Shown here: one piece after another, positions 8,321 to 16,325 of the stretch | Layout: each line of letters begins with the position of its first letter | Numbering within the stretch: the first letter of the stretch is position 1 | Origin: Chloroflexota bacterium | Lineage (GTDB): Bacteria > Chloroflexota > Anaerolineae > Aggregatilineales > Phototrophicaceae | Length of the DNA: 46,969 nucleotides | Assembly (NCBI GenBank): GCA_026706455.1 | Contig: JAPOYS010000057.1 | Span: 1-46,969 of the forward strand | Reading direction: 5' to 3' | Made by a program: the position numbers and the translations under genes | The notes under the pieces: generated by a model | The model's input: the letters and a program-made list of their open reading frames with translations, nothing else | Told to the model about the DNA's origin: nothing | The model's database searches: none

Positions 8321-8505
8321 CACAGAAGTAGTTCCTACAAAATAATTAGAAATTGTAGGGGCGACTCGGTGAGTCGCCCGCTCCGCAACTGGTATCTGTT
8401 CATGCGGACTAGCCAAGGCTCGCCTCTACAGTTCGTCTTGACGGGAGGGCGAGCCAAGGGCCGCCCCAACGTTTCGTGGGCGGGCGATTCGCAGCATCGC
8501 CCCTA
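8321..8505. repeat. Composite intergenic repeat, copy 2, with extra palindromes
   Basis: Bases 8321-8430 repeat the module order of 5117-5226: CACAGAAGTAGTTCC, GTAGGGGCGACTC-gg-TGAGTCGCCC, the linker ending GTTCATGCGG, and GCCAAGGC before CTCTACA. In this copy the final palindrome is of the GCCAAGGC type, so modules have been exchanged. A further unit (about 8447-8466) reads GGGCGAGCCAAGGGCCGCCC. A last unit (8482-8505) reads GGGCGATTCGCAGCATCGCC and ends in CCTA, which is the complement of the stop codon of the convergent SDR gene. Confidence 0.85.
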
Positions 8506-9240
8506 CTGCGAATCGCGGCGCATGAGGCTGAAGCTCTGGCCCGTGGGACCGGTCAGGGGCTGGGTCGCCAAGAAGAGCGCCAGCGGCAGGACATCGGCCG
8601 GCGTCTTGAACCACTCGGCTTGGAAGGGGGAATCGCTCGGGCGCTGCCCGTCAGCCGTGAGTTCCGTCCGCACCAAGCCCGGAATCAATTCGTTGACGCA
8701 GATCTGATAGGGGCGCAGCTCGGCCGCCAGGGCGCGGACGAACATCCAAGCGCCCGCTTTGGAGGCGCCGTAAGCGGAATGCGCCGCATCGACCACGCGG
8801 TGGCCCACGCCGGAGCCGACCACGATGATATGCCCGCCCCGCCCTTTCAGATCGGGAATGGCGAATTTGCAGGTGTAGTAGACGCCGAGCAGATTGACGC
8901 GGATCGTCCGTTCCCAGTCGGCGATATCACTCTCCTCGACCGATTGGCGCGAGAAGTTTCCGCCGGCGTTGGCGATGACGATATCGAGCACACCGTAGCG
9001 GGCGCGAGTTTCGGCGAAGAGGCGCTGCAGGGCTGCGGCGTCGCCCACATCGCAGCCAAAGCCGATGGCGTCGCCGCCGGCCATTTGAATGGCGCGGGCG
9101 GTATCATCGATTTGCGATTGTGTGCGGGCGGCGCAGATGACTGTGGCGCCCTGCGCAGCGAAGCCGATGGCGATGGCGCGCCCGATGCCGCGCCCGGCGC
9201 CGGTGATGACGGCGACTTTGCCTTCGAGTTGCTTGGTCAT
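8503..9240 (-). CDS. Short-chain dehydrogenase/reductase (SDR), classical type
   Basis: This encodes 245 residues from ATG 9240. It shows the NAD(P)-binding TGAGRGIG (13-20), the NAG motif at 91-93 and the catalytic triad S143, Y157 and K161 (YGASK). This is a classical FabG-like SDR: a cytosolic Rossmann-fold oxidoreductase using NAD(P)H. The C-terminus TGQSFSLMRRDSQ is unusual, because most FabG-like enzymes end in a GG-type cofactor-loop strand (TGQ...VDGG). The last codon and the TAG stop lie inside a dispersed palindromic repeat, so the original C-terminus may have been replaced by repeat insertion. The substrate cannot be predicted. Confidence 0.88.
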   Translation of the reverse strand: MTKQLEGKVAVITGAGRGIGRAIAIGFAAQGATVICAARTQSQIDDTARAIQMAGGDAIGFGCDVGDAAALQRLFAETRARYGVLDIVIANAGGNFSRQSVEESDIADWERTIRVNLLGVYYTCKFAIPDLKGRGGHIIVVGSGVGHRVVDAAHSAYGASKAGAWMFVRALAAELRPYQICVNELIPGLVRTELTADGQRPSDSPFQAEWFKTPADVLPLALFLATQPLTGPTGQSFSLMRRDSQ

Positions 9241-9270
9241 GGTTGGTTCTCTTTCACTGATTGGGATTTT

Positions 9271-9505
9271 GGGCGACCCAAGGGTCGCCCCTACAGGCGG
9301 CGCGTGGCGGCGGGCAGGCGACTCACAGAAGTAGTTCCAAGTTAATCATGCGAAAGAAGCGAGCCTCGTAGGGGCGACCAATCTGGTCGCCCGCTGCCGC
9401 TGCGACTTGTGGTTTTGGGCGACATGGTATAGTCGCACCTACAAATCGTTGCTTTAGTGAAATTTGCATTACTTTATTGGTTCTACTGAGTCGCCACTAC
9501 AACTC
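9271..9505. repeat. Cluster of palindromic repeat units
   Basis: Four units lie between the SDR and murJ genes. They are: GGGCGACCC-AA-GGGTCGCCC then CTACA (9271-9295); a CACAGAAGTAGTTCC module (9324-9338) followed by GTAGGGGCGACC-aatct-GGTCGCCC (9368-9392); a decayed unit GGGCGAC...GTCGCACCTAC (about 9415-9442); and a partial unit ACTGAGTCGCCACTACAA (about 9485-9502). The last one contains the complement of the murJ stop codon. No gene is seen in this spacer of about 255 bp. Confidence 0.8.
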
Positions 9506-11131
9506 GGATCGAAACGAGCGGCGGACGAATGGCGCGAGCAGCGGGCGAACCTCGCTGATGTCTAATGCGTAGCCGCCGCCGAAGAAAATCAGCCCGGCGA
9601 CAGCGCAGCCGCAGAGCGCCAGCGTAAGACCGCCGGCCGGCAGCGCGCGCGTCAAGAGCCAGAGGGCGGCCGCCATCAGCAGCGAGAGCGACAGACTGCC
9701 GGCCGCGCTGCGGAGAATCTCGTGGTCGTGGAGGCTCCGCGTTGTGCCCAGATGCGCCAGGCGACGGCGGATCAACCACCATAGGACGAGCGCTTCAACG
9801 ATGGTCGTCAGGGCGTTGGCGAGCGCCAAGCCCGCGAACGCGCCGCGCGCCAGACTGCTTGGATCGCCGATGACCCGGATGAAGACGAGGTTGAGTACGA
9901 TATTGCTGAGCATGGCGAGGGCGCCCGCGATGGTGGGTGTGCGCGTGTCTTCCAGGGCGTAGAAGGCGCGCGAGAGCACCTCCAGCAGGGCGAAGCCGGC
10001 GATGCCGATGGCGTAGAAGCCGAGCGCCCAGGCGACGGCGGCGGTGCTGTCTGCCGTCCATTCGCCGCGCTGCAAGACGCTGACGAGGGGCTGACCGAGC
10101 ACGATCAACAGGGCGGAAGCGGGGAAGGACAGGCAGAGCACATTCCGCATCGCGCTTGACAGGCGGTCTTTGAAGCCATCGTAATCGCCTTCGGCTTTTA
10201 GCGCCGCCAGGCTGGGAAAGACGGCGGAGCCCTGGCTCTGCGCGATGATGCCGAGCACGAAGAATATCAGCATGAAGGCGTAGCGAATGGCGCCGACGCT
10301 GCCGGCGACCATGCTATTTGCCAAAATGATATTGACGTGGAAATTGACCTGCACCACCGCCAAGCCAAACACGCGCGGACCCATCAAGCGCAAGACATTG
10401 AGCAGGCCCCGGACGCGCAGGGACAGCAAGGGACGCAGGCGGACGGATAGCTTGGCGACGGCGGGCAGCTGGACGGCGAGATGCAGGCAGGCGCTCAAGA
10501 CGGCGCCGTAAGCCAAGCCCATGATGTTCAAGTCGCCGACCTGCCCCACATTCGGATGCGGCGCGAGCAGGGGCGCAATGAACAGCGCGCCGATGATGAT
10601 GCCGATATTGTTCATGCTGATGGCGATGGCGGGCAAAGCGAAGGCGGCGTGCGATTGCAGCAAGCCCATCAGCAGCCCGCTGACGCTGAAGATGACGGGC
10701 GTCAGCATCATGAGGCGGACCATGTTGATCACCAGCTGCTGTTCCTGCGGCGAGCGTTCGCTGTAGAGCGCGAAACTGACCAATGGCGGCGCCAGAGCAT
10801 AAACAAGCAGCCCGAGCAGGCCGGCGGCGGCGGCCGACAGGGTCATGACGGCGCTGGCCAGACGAGATGCGCTCGCCTGGTCGGTAGCGCGAACCTTGGC
10901 GTAAACGGGGATGAAAGACGAGCCGAGCGCGCCGCCAGCCACCAGCACGAAGACGGACTCGGGCAATTGCTGGGCGGCGGCGAAGGCGTCATAAGCGGCG
11001 CCCGTGCCGAATTGCGCGCCGACCACCGCCAGGCGAATCAAGCCCAACAGACCGCTGGCGACGAAGCCGGCCAGCACAATCAGGGATTTCTCGATGATTT
11101 CGCGATTGTCCAGCGCCTTGCTTGCGCTCAT
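9497..11131 (-). CDS. murJ: Lipid II flippase MurJ (MviN family)
   Basis: This encodes 544 residues with about 14 predicted membrane helices, the normal size and topology of MurJ. ATG 11131 is preceded by AAGG at good spacing. Family features include an N-terminal first helix with GLIRLAVVGAQFGTGAAYDAFAAA, then GALGSSFIPVYAKV and, later, SRAFYALEDTRTPTIAG, a conserved MurJ loop. The protein flips lipid-linked peptidoglycan precursor across the cytoplasmic membrane. It is divergent from rplI. The final Leu codon and TAG stop fall in a repeat copy (TTGTAGTGGCGACTC on the coding strand). This implies a wall precursor pathway; Chloroflexota vary in envelope type. Confidence 0.93.
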   Translation of the reverse strand: MSASKALDNREIIEKSLIVLAGFVASGLLGLIRLAVVGAQFGTGAAYDAFAAAQQLPESVFVLVAGGALGSSFIPVYAKVRATDQASASRLASAVMTLSAAAAGLLGLLVYALAPPLVSFALYSERSPQEQQLVINMVRLMMLTPVIFSVSGLLMGLLQSHAAFALPAIAISMNNIGIIIGALFIAPLLAPHPNVGQVGDLNIMGLAYGAVLSACLHLAVQLPAVAKLSVRLRPLLSLRVRGLLNVLRLMGPRVFGLAVVQVNFHVNIILANSMVAGSVGAIRYAFMLIFFVLGIIAQSQGSAVFPSLAALKAEGDYDGFKDRLSSAMRNVLCLSFPASALLIVLGQPLVSVLQRGEWTADSTAAVAWALGFYAIGIAGFALLEVLSRAFYALEDTRTPTIAGALAMLSNIVLNLVFIRVIGDPSSLARGAFAGLALANALTTIVEALVLWWLIRRRLAHLGTTRSLHDHEILRSAAGSLSLSLLMAAALWLLTRALPAGGLTLALCGCAVAGLIFFGGGYALDISEVRPLLAPFVRRSFRSEL

Positions 11132-11194
11132 CGTCTAGCCTTAGCCGGGTCATGCGCTGGGCGGCCGGATTGCCACTGGTCAGCGCCTTGCGCC

Positions 11195-11204
11195 TTGCTA
11201 TAAT
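11195..11204 (+). promoter_or_regulatory. Extended -10 promoter for rplI
   Basis: TGC-TATAAT at 11196-11204 is a perfect -10 with an upstream TG, typical of extended -10 promoters. No consensus -35 lies 17 bp upstream; TTGCCA at 11170-11175 is too far. A transcript from about 11211 would give rplI a leader of roughly 60 bases. Confidence 0.6.
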
Positions 11205-11269
11205 ATACCAGTTTAGACGAAGCGAGACTGCCTCGGCGGCGACAGCGGCGAGGGTGTGAAGGACGAGAG

Positions 11270-11920
11270 ATGCAAGTTATTTTGCTCCAGGACTTGTACA
11301 AGCACGGGGTGGCGGGCGAGGTGGTCAATGTGTCCGCTGGCTTCGCGCGCAATTACTTGATTCCGCGCAAAATGGCGGCGCAAGCGACGCGCTCAGCCCT
11401 GCGCCAGACGGAAACGATCCGCCAGAATGTTGAGGCGCGCAAGGCGCAATACAATAATATGCTCAATGATTTGGCGCGCCAGATCGACAATGTTGAGTTG
11501 ATCTTTGGGCGGCGGGCGGCCTCAACGGGTAAGCTTTTCGGCTCGGTGACGACGCAGGAGATCGCTGACGAACTGGAGCGCGAGACCAGCGTGGACATCA
11601 ATCGGCGGCGCATCAGCCAGCAGTCGCTGCGCGAGGTAGGGACGCATCATGTGCCCGTGCGCCTGGGCACGGAGAGCGCGCCGACGCTGAAGATTTCGAT
11701 CGTGCCAGCCGATGAATTGGCCGAGTTCCTGGCTGCGCGCGAACGCGGCGAAATGGTCAGCGCGGAAGATATTATGGTGGATGGTTTTCGCTACGCGACC
11801 TCGGCCGATGAGGGAGAAGAACCAGCGGAGGGCGACGCCGCCGCGGACGCGAGCGAAGAAGCGCCAGCGGAAGATGAGGCGGCAGCCGGCGAGATGGAAA
11901 CGGAAGCCATTAAGGAGTAA
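11270..11920 (+). CDS. rplI: 50S ribosomal protein L9 with long acidic C-terminal tail
   Basis: This encodes 216 residues from ATG 11270 with AAGGA upstream. Residues 1-50 (MQVILLQDLYKHG, GFARNYLIPRKMA) are the N-terminal rRNA-binding domain of L9. A long connecting helix and the C-terminal domain (GKLFGSVTTQEIADEL, HHVPVRL) follow to about residue 150. The usual L9 ends near there. This protein continues for about 65 residues, the last 40 being Ala/Glu/Asp-rich (EEPAEGDAAADASEE and similar). Such tails occur in some Chloroflexota ribosomal proteins; the function is unknown. L9 binds 23S rRNA domain V and helps frame maintenance. It is followed by a terminator-like hairpin. Confidence 0.95.
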   Translation: MQVILLQDLYKHGVAGEVVNVSAGFARNYLIPRKMAAQATRSALRQTETIRQNVEARKAQYNNMLNDLARQIDNVELIFGRRAASTGKLFGSVTTQEIADELERETSVDINRRRISQQSLREVGTHHVPVRLGTESAPTLKISIVPADELAEFLAARERGEMVSAEDIMVDGFRYATSADEGEEPAEGDAAADASEEAPAEDEAAAGEMETEAIKE

Positions 11921-11971
11921 GGGTCAGCGCTGTCGACAGCCTTCGAGCGCCAGGCAATCGAGAATTTAGCG

Positions 11972-12011
11972 CCCCGTTTGTAGCAGATTATACTGAACGA
12001 CGGGGTTTTTT
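11972..12011 (+). terminator. Rho-independent terminator after rplI
   Basis: CCCCGT (11972-11977) pairs with ACGGGG (12000-12005), closed by a loop of 22 bases and followed at once by six T residues (12006-12011). The position 50 bp after the rplI stop fits. The loop contains TATACT (11989-11994), which could also serve as a -10 for the next gene. Confidence 0.7.
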
Positions 12012-12032
12012 GATTGAGGGTCGTCACAGCTG

Positions 12033-13133
12033 ATGGATGCCTACTCCCTCGGGCAGATACTGCGAGAAGCGCGCGAAGCCAGCGAGACAACAATTGAAGA
12101 GGCGGTCGCCAAGCTCCGGATCCGCCAGCCCATTCTGGAAGCCTTTGAAGCCGGCGAATTTGAGATCGCGGGCGTGCCAGAAATCCAGGTACGCGGGATG
12201 CTGCGGATATACGGGCGCTTCCTCGAGCTGGACGAAGAGAATGTCCTGCTGCTCTATGACCAGATGCGCGTGGCGCAGGAGAAAGGCCGGCGTCGACGCC
12301 GCGGACGGAGACGGCGCCCAGCCGAGGCGGAAGCGGAGCGGGCGCTCAGCTCGACGCAGCCGCTGCATGAGGCGCATTTGGCTGAACGGCGCTCGGCGAC
12401 CTGCGGCAGCCTGGCGCGCATTCTGCTGCTTCTGATCTTTTCAGCGGCGGCCATCGCGGTAATCGTCTTTGTGACGGTCGAGTTGGCGGGCGTCGAACTG
12501 GGTAATGCCGCAGCGCCAGCGAGCGCTGTAACCACGCCGTCCCCGCTCGCCCAGACCGATGCGCCGTCAGCAACCGACACAGTCGCCAGCGCGCCGACTC
12601 GTTCGGATAGGGCGCAATTCAGCGGGAGTGGCATACTGGTCAGCGTATTGGTGACGCAGCGCAGTTGGATGCAGGTGACGGTGGATGGGGTCGAACGCTT
12701 CAGCGGCATCGCAAAGCCAGATACATTGCTGGAATACGACGCGGTCAGCGAAGTGCGCCTGGCGGCCGCCAACGCGCTGGCGCTGGATGTCGTCTGGAAT
12801 GGGCAGCAGCAGGGACCGATCGGGGCGCGCGGGCAACGAGCGGATATCCGCTTCACGGCGACCGAAGCGATTGTCGAGCTGGGTCCGGCGGGCGCGCCAA
12901 CGCCGGTGAGCCCGACGGTCGAGGCGGTAGTAGTAGCGGCTGAACCTGAGCCGACCGCGACTGAGGGACCGAGCCCGACGCCGACGGAGACGCCGATCCC
13001 GACAGCGACGTATAGGCCGCGGCCGACGGCAACGCCAATCCCGAGCGCGACGCCGACAGAGGGACCGCCGACGGCGATATTGCCGCCGCGGGTGACGCAG
13101 GCGGGTCTGTTGCCGACGAAGGAGGGAACGTGA
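12033..13133 (+). CDS. RodZ-like membrane protein: HTH, single TM, DUF4115-type domain, Thr/Pro tail
   Basis: This encodes 366 residues from ATG 12033 (GAGGG at 12016-12020 is a weak, distant ribosome site). Residues 3-75 are an HTH_25-type domain (SLGQILREARE, EEAVAKLRIRQPILEAFEAGEF, GVPEIQVRGMLRIYGRFL), as in RodZ. Residues 86-95 are a run of Arg, 127-151 a single membrane helix, and about 205-280 a DUF4115-like beta domain (QRSWMQVTVDG). From about 290 to 366 the chain is Thr/Pro-rich low complexity. RodZ links MreB to the elongation machinery and shapes cells; the family match is to its architecture, and no mreB is present here. The extracellular tail may span the cell wall. Confidence 0.82.
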   Translation: MDAYSLGQILREAREASETTIEEAVAKLRIRQPILEAFEAGEFEIAGVPEIQVRGMLRIYGRFLELDEENVLLLYDQMRVAQEKGRRRRRGRRRRPAEAEAERALSSTQPLHEAHLAERRSATCGSLARILLLLIFSAAAIAVIVFVTVELAGVELGNAAAPASAVTTPSPLAQTDAPSATDTVASAPTRSDRAQFSGSGILVSVLVTQRSWMQVTVDGVERFSGIAKPDTLLEYDAVSEVRLAAANALALDVVWNGQQQGPIGARGQRADIRFTATEAIVELGPAGAPTPVSPTVEAVVVAAEPEPTATEGPSPTPTETPIPTATYRPRPTATPIPSATPTEGPPTAILPPRVTQAGLLPTKEGT

Positions 13134-13192
13134 ATCGCCATGTCTTGGTTAGGCGCGTCGTAATCTCGCGGTGGCGCTGGCAAATGAGCATC

Positions 13193-13198
13193 TATAAT
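13193..13198 (+). promoter_or_regulatory. Possible -10 element just upstream of rimO
   Basis: A perfect TATAAT sits at 13193-13198, overlapping an ATG (13197) that would otherwise be a candidate rimO start. A transcript from about 13205 would reach the preferred start at 13212 with almost no leader. No good -35 is visible (GTGGCG at the expected place), so this is tentative. Confidence 0.35.
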
Positions 13199-13211
13199 GC
13201 AGGCGGAACGT

Positions 13212-14672
13212 ATGGCGCAACGTAACAGGCGCAAGAACAAATACTACCTGCTCAGCCTGGGCTGTTCGAAGAATACAGTCGACAGCGAGAGCATGGCGCA
13301 GGTGCTGCATCGGAGCGGCATGCGCGGCGTTGGCGATCCGGCAGCGGCCGAAGTGCTGATCGTCAACACTTGTGGATTCATCAACGCGGCGAAGGAAGAA
13401 TCGGTCAATGCCTTGCGCGAGTTGGCGGCGAGCAAGCGGGCCGATCAGATGGTAATCGCGGCCGGCTGCCTGTCGCAGCGTTATGGCGCTACGCTGGTGC
13501 AAGATGTGCCCGGGCTGGATGGCGTGATCGGCACGCGGCGCTGGATGGATATCTTTGACCTGATCGGGCGGCTGCGGGCGCGGAAACATCCCGAGCCGCT
13601 GTATCATTTGCCGGAGGCTGCCGATGTGGTCGGGCGCGATGAACGTGGCGTGCTGCGGGCGAGCTTGCAGGGCGCCTCCGCCTATCTGAAGATCGCCGAT
13701 GGCTGTCGGCGTCCCTGCGCCTTCTGCGCCATTCCGCGCATCAAAGGCACGGCCGTCAGCCGCCCGCTGGAAGCGATCGTGGCTGAGGCGGTGCGGCTGG
13801 AGGCGATGGGCGTCAAGGAAGTGATGTTGATCGCGCAGGACAGCACCGATTATGGCTATGACCTGGGTATGAAAGACGGTCTGGCGCAACTGCTGGACGC
13901 GATTGTGGCGGCGGCGCCGGCGATCCCCTGGCTGCGCATCATGTACGCCTATCCGGGCTATGTGACGCCGCGCTTGATGGAGACGATGGCGCAGCATGAG
14001 CAGGTGCTGCCCTACCTTGATATGCCGCTGCAGCACGGCCACCGCGAAACCTTGAAGCGCATGAGACGGCCCGCGAAGGTGGAGTGGGTTTATGAAGCGA
14101 TCAGCCGGCTGCGCGCGACCATGCCGGAGCTGGCCCTGCGAACGACCTTCATCGTCGGTTATCCCGGCGAGACCGAAGAAGAGTTCGAGGCGCTACTGAA
14201 GATGGTTCGTGAGCTGGAGTTTGACCGGCTGGGCGCTTTTCAGTACAGCTATGAATTGGGGACTCCGAGCGCGGCGCTGCCGCAGCATGTCGATGACGCC
14301 ATCAAGCAAGAGCGTTACGAGCGTTTGATGGAAACCCAGAGCGGGATCAGCTTGAAGAAGAATCAAGCCCTGGTCGGCAAGACGCTCGATATTCTGGTCG
14401 AGGGGCATGGCGTCGGCGAAGATGAAGCGGGCGACGAGACCGGCGATTTGATCAGCTTGGGACGCAGCTACCGTGACGCGCCCGAGATTGACGGGTATGT
14501 GCTGGTTGAAGGCGAATTGCCAATCGGAGAGATCGTGCCTGTACGAATCACAGGCGCGACGATTTACGATTTGACCGCGACGGTTGATGTGGGCGCGCCG
14601 GTCGTGCTTGAGGCGGGACGGCCTTATGGCGCGGGCATGATTGAACCCCCACCCCAAACCCCTCCCCCATAA
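13212..14672 (+). CDS. rimO: Ribosomal protein S12 methylthiotransferase
   Basis: This encodes 486 residues from ATG 13212 (AGGCGG five bases upstream); an in-frame ATG at 13197 overlaps a TATAAT. The N-terminal UPF0004 domain has the three cluster cysteines C18 (LGCSKNTVDSE), C54 (NTCGFINAAKEES) and C86 (AGCLSQRY). The radical-SAM motif C165-X3-C169-X2-C172 (DGCRRPCAFCAIPR) follows, then a TRAM domain near the end. LGCSKNTVDSE and FINAAKEES separate RimO from MiaB. The enzyme methylthiolates an Asp of S12. The last residues (IEPPPQTPPP) are encoded by a C-rich repeat, and the TAA stop lies in the loop of a hairpin. The tail is therefore probably acquired. Confidence 0.93.
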   Translation: MAQRNRRKNKYYLLSLGCSKNTVDSESMAQVLHRSGMRGVGDPAAAEVLIVNTCGFINAAKEESVNALRELAASKRADQMVIAAGCLSQRYGATLVQDVPGLDGVIGTRRWMDIFDLIGRLRARKHPEPLYHLPEAADVVGRDERGVLRASLQGASAYLKIADGCRRPCAFCAIPRIKGTAVSRPLEAIVAEAVRLEAMGVKEVMLIAQDSTDYGYDLGMKDGLAQLLDAIVAAAPAIPWLRIMYAYPGYVTPRLMETMAQHEQVLPYLDMPLQHGHRETLKRMRRPAKVEWVYEAISRLRATMPELALRTTFIVGYPGETEEEFEALLKMVRELEFDRLGAFQYSYELGTPSAALPQHVDDAIKQERYERLMETQSGISLKKNQALVGKTLDILVEGHGVGEDEAGDETGDLISLGRSYRDAPEIDGYVLVEGELPIGEIVPVRITGATIYDLTATVDVGAPVVLEAGRPYGAGMIEPPPQTPPP

Positions 14673-14684
14673 AGAAGGAGGGGC
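14645..14684. terminator. C-rich repeat with hairpin at the rimO stop, between convergent genes
   Basis: A run CCCCCACCCCAAA leads into CCCCTCC (14659-14665), which pairs with GGAGGGG (14677-14683) around an 11-base loop that contains the rimO TAA (14670-14672). The region separates rimO from the convergent O-methyltransferase gene by 20 bp and could terminate both. The T-tract is weak on the plus strand (CATTTCC), so efficiency is uncertain. Similar CCCCACCCC...AGGAGGGG runs are known dispersed repeats in several bacterial groups. Confidence 0.6.
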
Positions 14685-14692
14685 ATTTCCAA

Positions 14693-15334
14693 TCAGCCGG
14701 TTTTCACGCCGAGGGCGATGCCGTCGCCAACTTCGATGATGGTGCTGTCGAACTGCGGATGCGCCGCCAGCCTTTGATTGAAGGCGACCATGGCCTGATC
14801 GTCGTCCGTCTTCGGGTCAAAGATATTGCCCTGCCAAAAGGCGTTGTCGGCGATCACCGCCCCGCCTACGCGCAGATTGGCGGCCGCCCATTCAAGATAA
14901 TTGTGATAGTTGCCCTTATCGGCGTCGATGAACATCATATCGTATGGTCCTTGCGCCACCAGCTTGGGCAGGACATCCGCTCCGGCGCCTTGCAGCACCG
15001 TCACTTTGTCCGCCAGCCCGGCATAGTCGAAGTGCTCGCGCGCGACGCCTGCGTGGAGGCTGCTCACTTCGATGGTGAACAAGCGGCCGCCGGCGGGCAA
15101 GGCGCGGGCAATGCAGATGCCGCTGTAGCCGGCCAGCGCGCCAACTTCAACGACTCGTTCGGCGCCGCAAAGCCGGACCAACATTTGCAGCAGCTTCGCT
15201 TCATTCGGCTCCAGGTTGATCTGCGGCAAGCCGCGCGCGGCCGTCTGCCGGCGGACGTGGCGCAGGGTTTCGTCTTCGCGCACAAAGAGTTCGTTGACGT
15301 ACCTGTTGTAGCGCTGCGACAAGCTTTCGCTCAT
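14693..15334 (-). CDS. SAM-dependent O-methyltransferase (class I, CCoAOMT-like)
   Basis: This encodes 213 residues from ATG 15334; the frame extends upstream, but GGGAGG (15348-15343) and the family N-terminus favour MSESLSQRYNRYV. Motif I VVEVGALAGYSGICIARAL, then LFTIEV, and MMFIDADKGNYHNYLEWA (metal-ligand Asp region) followed by VIADNAFWQG, match the cation-dependent catechol/caffeoyl-CoA O-methyltransferase family (AdoMet_MTase with DxD-K). Bacterial members methylate catechol-type hydroxyls or have unknown substrates. The start follows the rnz stop by one base (TGAAATG), so translation is coupled to ribonuclease Z. The functional link is unclear. Confidence 0.85.
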   Translation of the reverse strand: MSESLSQRYNRYVNELFVREDETLRHVRRQTAARGLPQINLEPNEAKLLQMLVRLCGAERVVEVGALAGYSGICIARALPAGGRLFTIEVSSLHAGVAREHFDYAGLADKVTVLQGAGADVLPKLVAQGPYDMMFIDADKGNYHNYLEWAAANLRVGGAVIADNAFWQGNIFDPKTDDDQAMVAFNQRLAAHPQFDSTIIEVGDGIALGVKTG

Positions 15335-15335
15335 T

Positions 15336-16325
15336 TCACTCGCCTCCCTCGGGCAGCTCAGATTTGACATCATCGCCAAATTGTCGCTTCAGCTTTTGTG
15401 GCAGTTTATCACGAAAGATGGCGAAGTGATCGAGATCGCGCACAACGTAAGAATCGGGAAAGGTCTTGCGCGCTTCTCTGATCACCTCGAATTCGCGATA
15501 GCGCCGCGAGATATGCGTAAGGAAGAGAAACTTGACGCCGCAGTCGCGCGCCAGCTCGGCCGCCTGCTGCGCCGTGATATGCCCTACTTCCCGGGCGATA
15601 TCGGCGTCTACGTCGAGGTAGGTTGACTCGATCACGAGGGCGTCGGCGTCGCGCGCAGCCTCGTGGATATCATCGGTTCGCGCGAGATCGCCCGTGATGA
15701 CTACTTTGGCGCCCTTGATTTCGTCGCCCAAGACCTCATCCGGCTGGATGACGCGACCAGCTGGCGTGACGATCGATTGGCCCGCGACAAGCTGGCCCCG
15801 CTCCGGACCATGTGGCAGGCCGAGCGCATCCGCCTTATCCGCCAGGAAGGGCCGGCGCGCGTCTTCCTCGAAGATGTACCCGTAGCATTCGCGCCCGCGG
15901 TGCGAGACGGGAAAGGCGCGCACGCTGAAATTGCGCCCGCGGAAGAGCGTTTTGTCCGCCTGTGTGCGGTAGAAGTATATGGGGACGGGCGGCGATTGCC
16001 GGCGAAAGACGACTTGATAGACCAAGCCCTGAACCCGCTCAATGGCGGGCAAGCCGCCCCAGATATGAATCTCGTCGAGCGCTTCCCAGCGGCCAAAGGT
16101 CGAGAGCAAGCCGCCCAAGCCCAGGATATGGTCGAGATGCGCGTGCGTCAGGAAGATGCGATTGAGACGTTTGAAGCCGATGCCGCTGCGGAGGATTTGC
16201 CGCTGCGTGCCTTCGCCGCAATCGACCAGGAAACGCTGCTCGCCAGCCAAGACGGCCAGGGCGGGCAAGCCGCGATGGATCGACGGCGCGGAAGCCGATG
16301 TGCCGAGGAAGACCAGCTCGAACAT
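15336..16325 (-). CDS. rnz: Ribonuclease Z (tRNA 3'-processing endonuclease)
   Basis: This encodes 329 residues from ATG 16325, which overlaps the stop of the upstream gene by one base (TGATG). It shows LVFLGTSASAPS and the metallo-beta-lactamase HxHxDH motif H61-A-H63-L-D65-H66 (LTHAHLDHILGL), then FPVSHRGRECYGYIFEE, the ligand region ITGDLART, and LTHISRRYRE with the last His. GLGGLLSTFGRWE and the exosite-type loop (PPVPIYFY) fit short-form tRNase Z (about 310-330 residues). It cleaves the 3' trailer of pre-tRNAs in the cytosol. It is co-transcribed between the GT39 gene and the O-methyltransferase gene. Confidence 0.93.
   Translation of the reverse strand: MFELVFLGTSASAPSIHRGLPALAVLAGEQRFLVDCGEGTQRQILRSGIGFKRLNRIFLTHAHLDHILGLGGLLSTFGRWEALDEIHIWGGLPAIERVQGLVYQVVFRRQSPPVPIYFYRTQADKTLFRGRNFSVRAFPVSHRGRECYGYIFEEDARRPFLADKADALGLPHGPERGQLVAGQSIVTPAGRVIQPDEVLGDEIKGAKVVITGDLARTDDIHEAARDADALVIESTYLDVDADIAREVGHITAQQAAELARDCGVKFLFLTHISRRYREFEVIREARKTFPDSYVVRDLDHFAIFRDKLPQKLKRQFGDDVKSELPEGGE

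Noticed and set aside
5117..9505. Possible CRISPR array from the many short palindromes
   Set aside because: The units are not regularly spaced, vary in sequence and have no constant-length spacers or cas genes.
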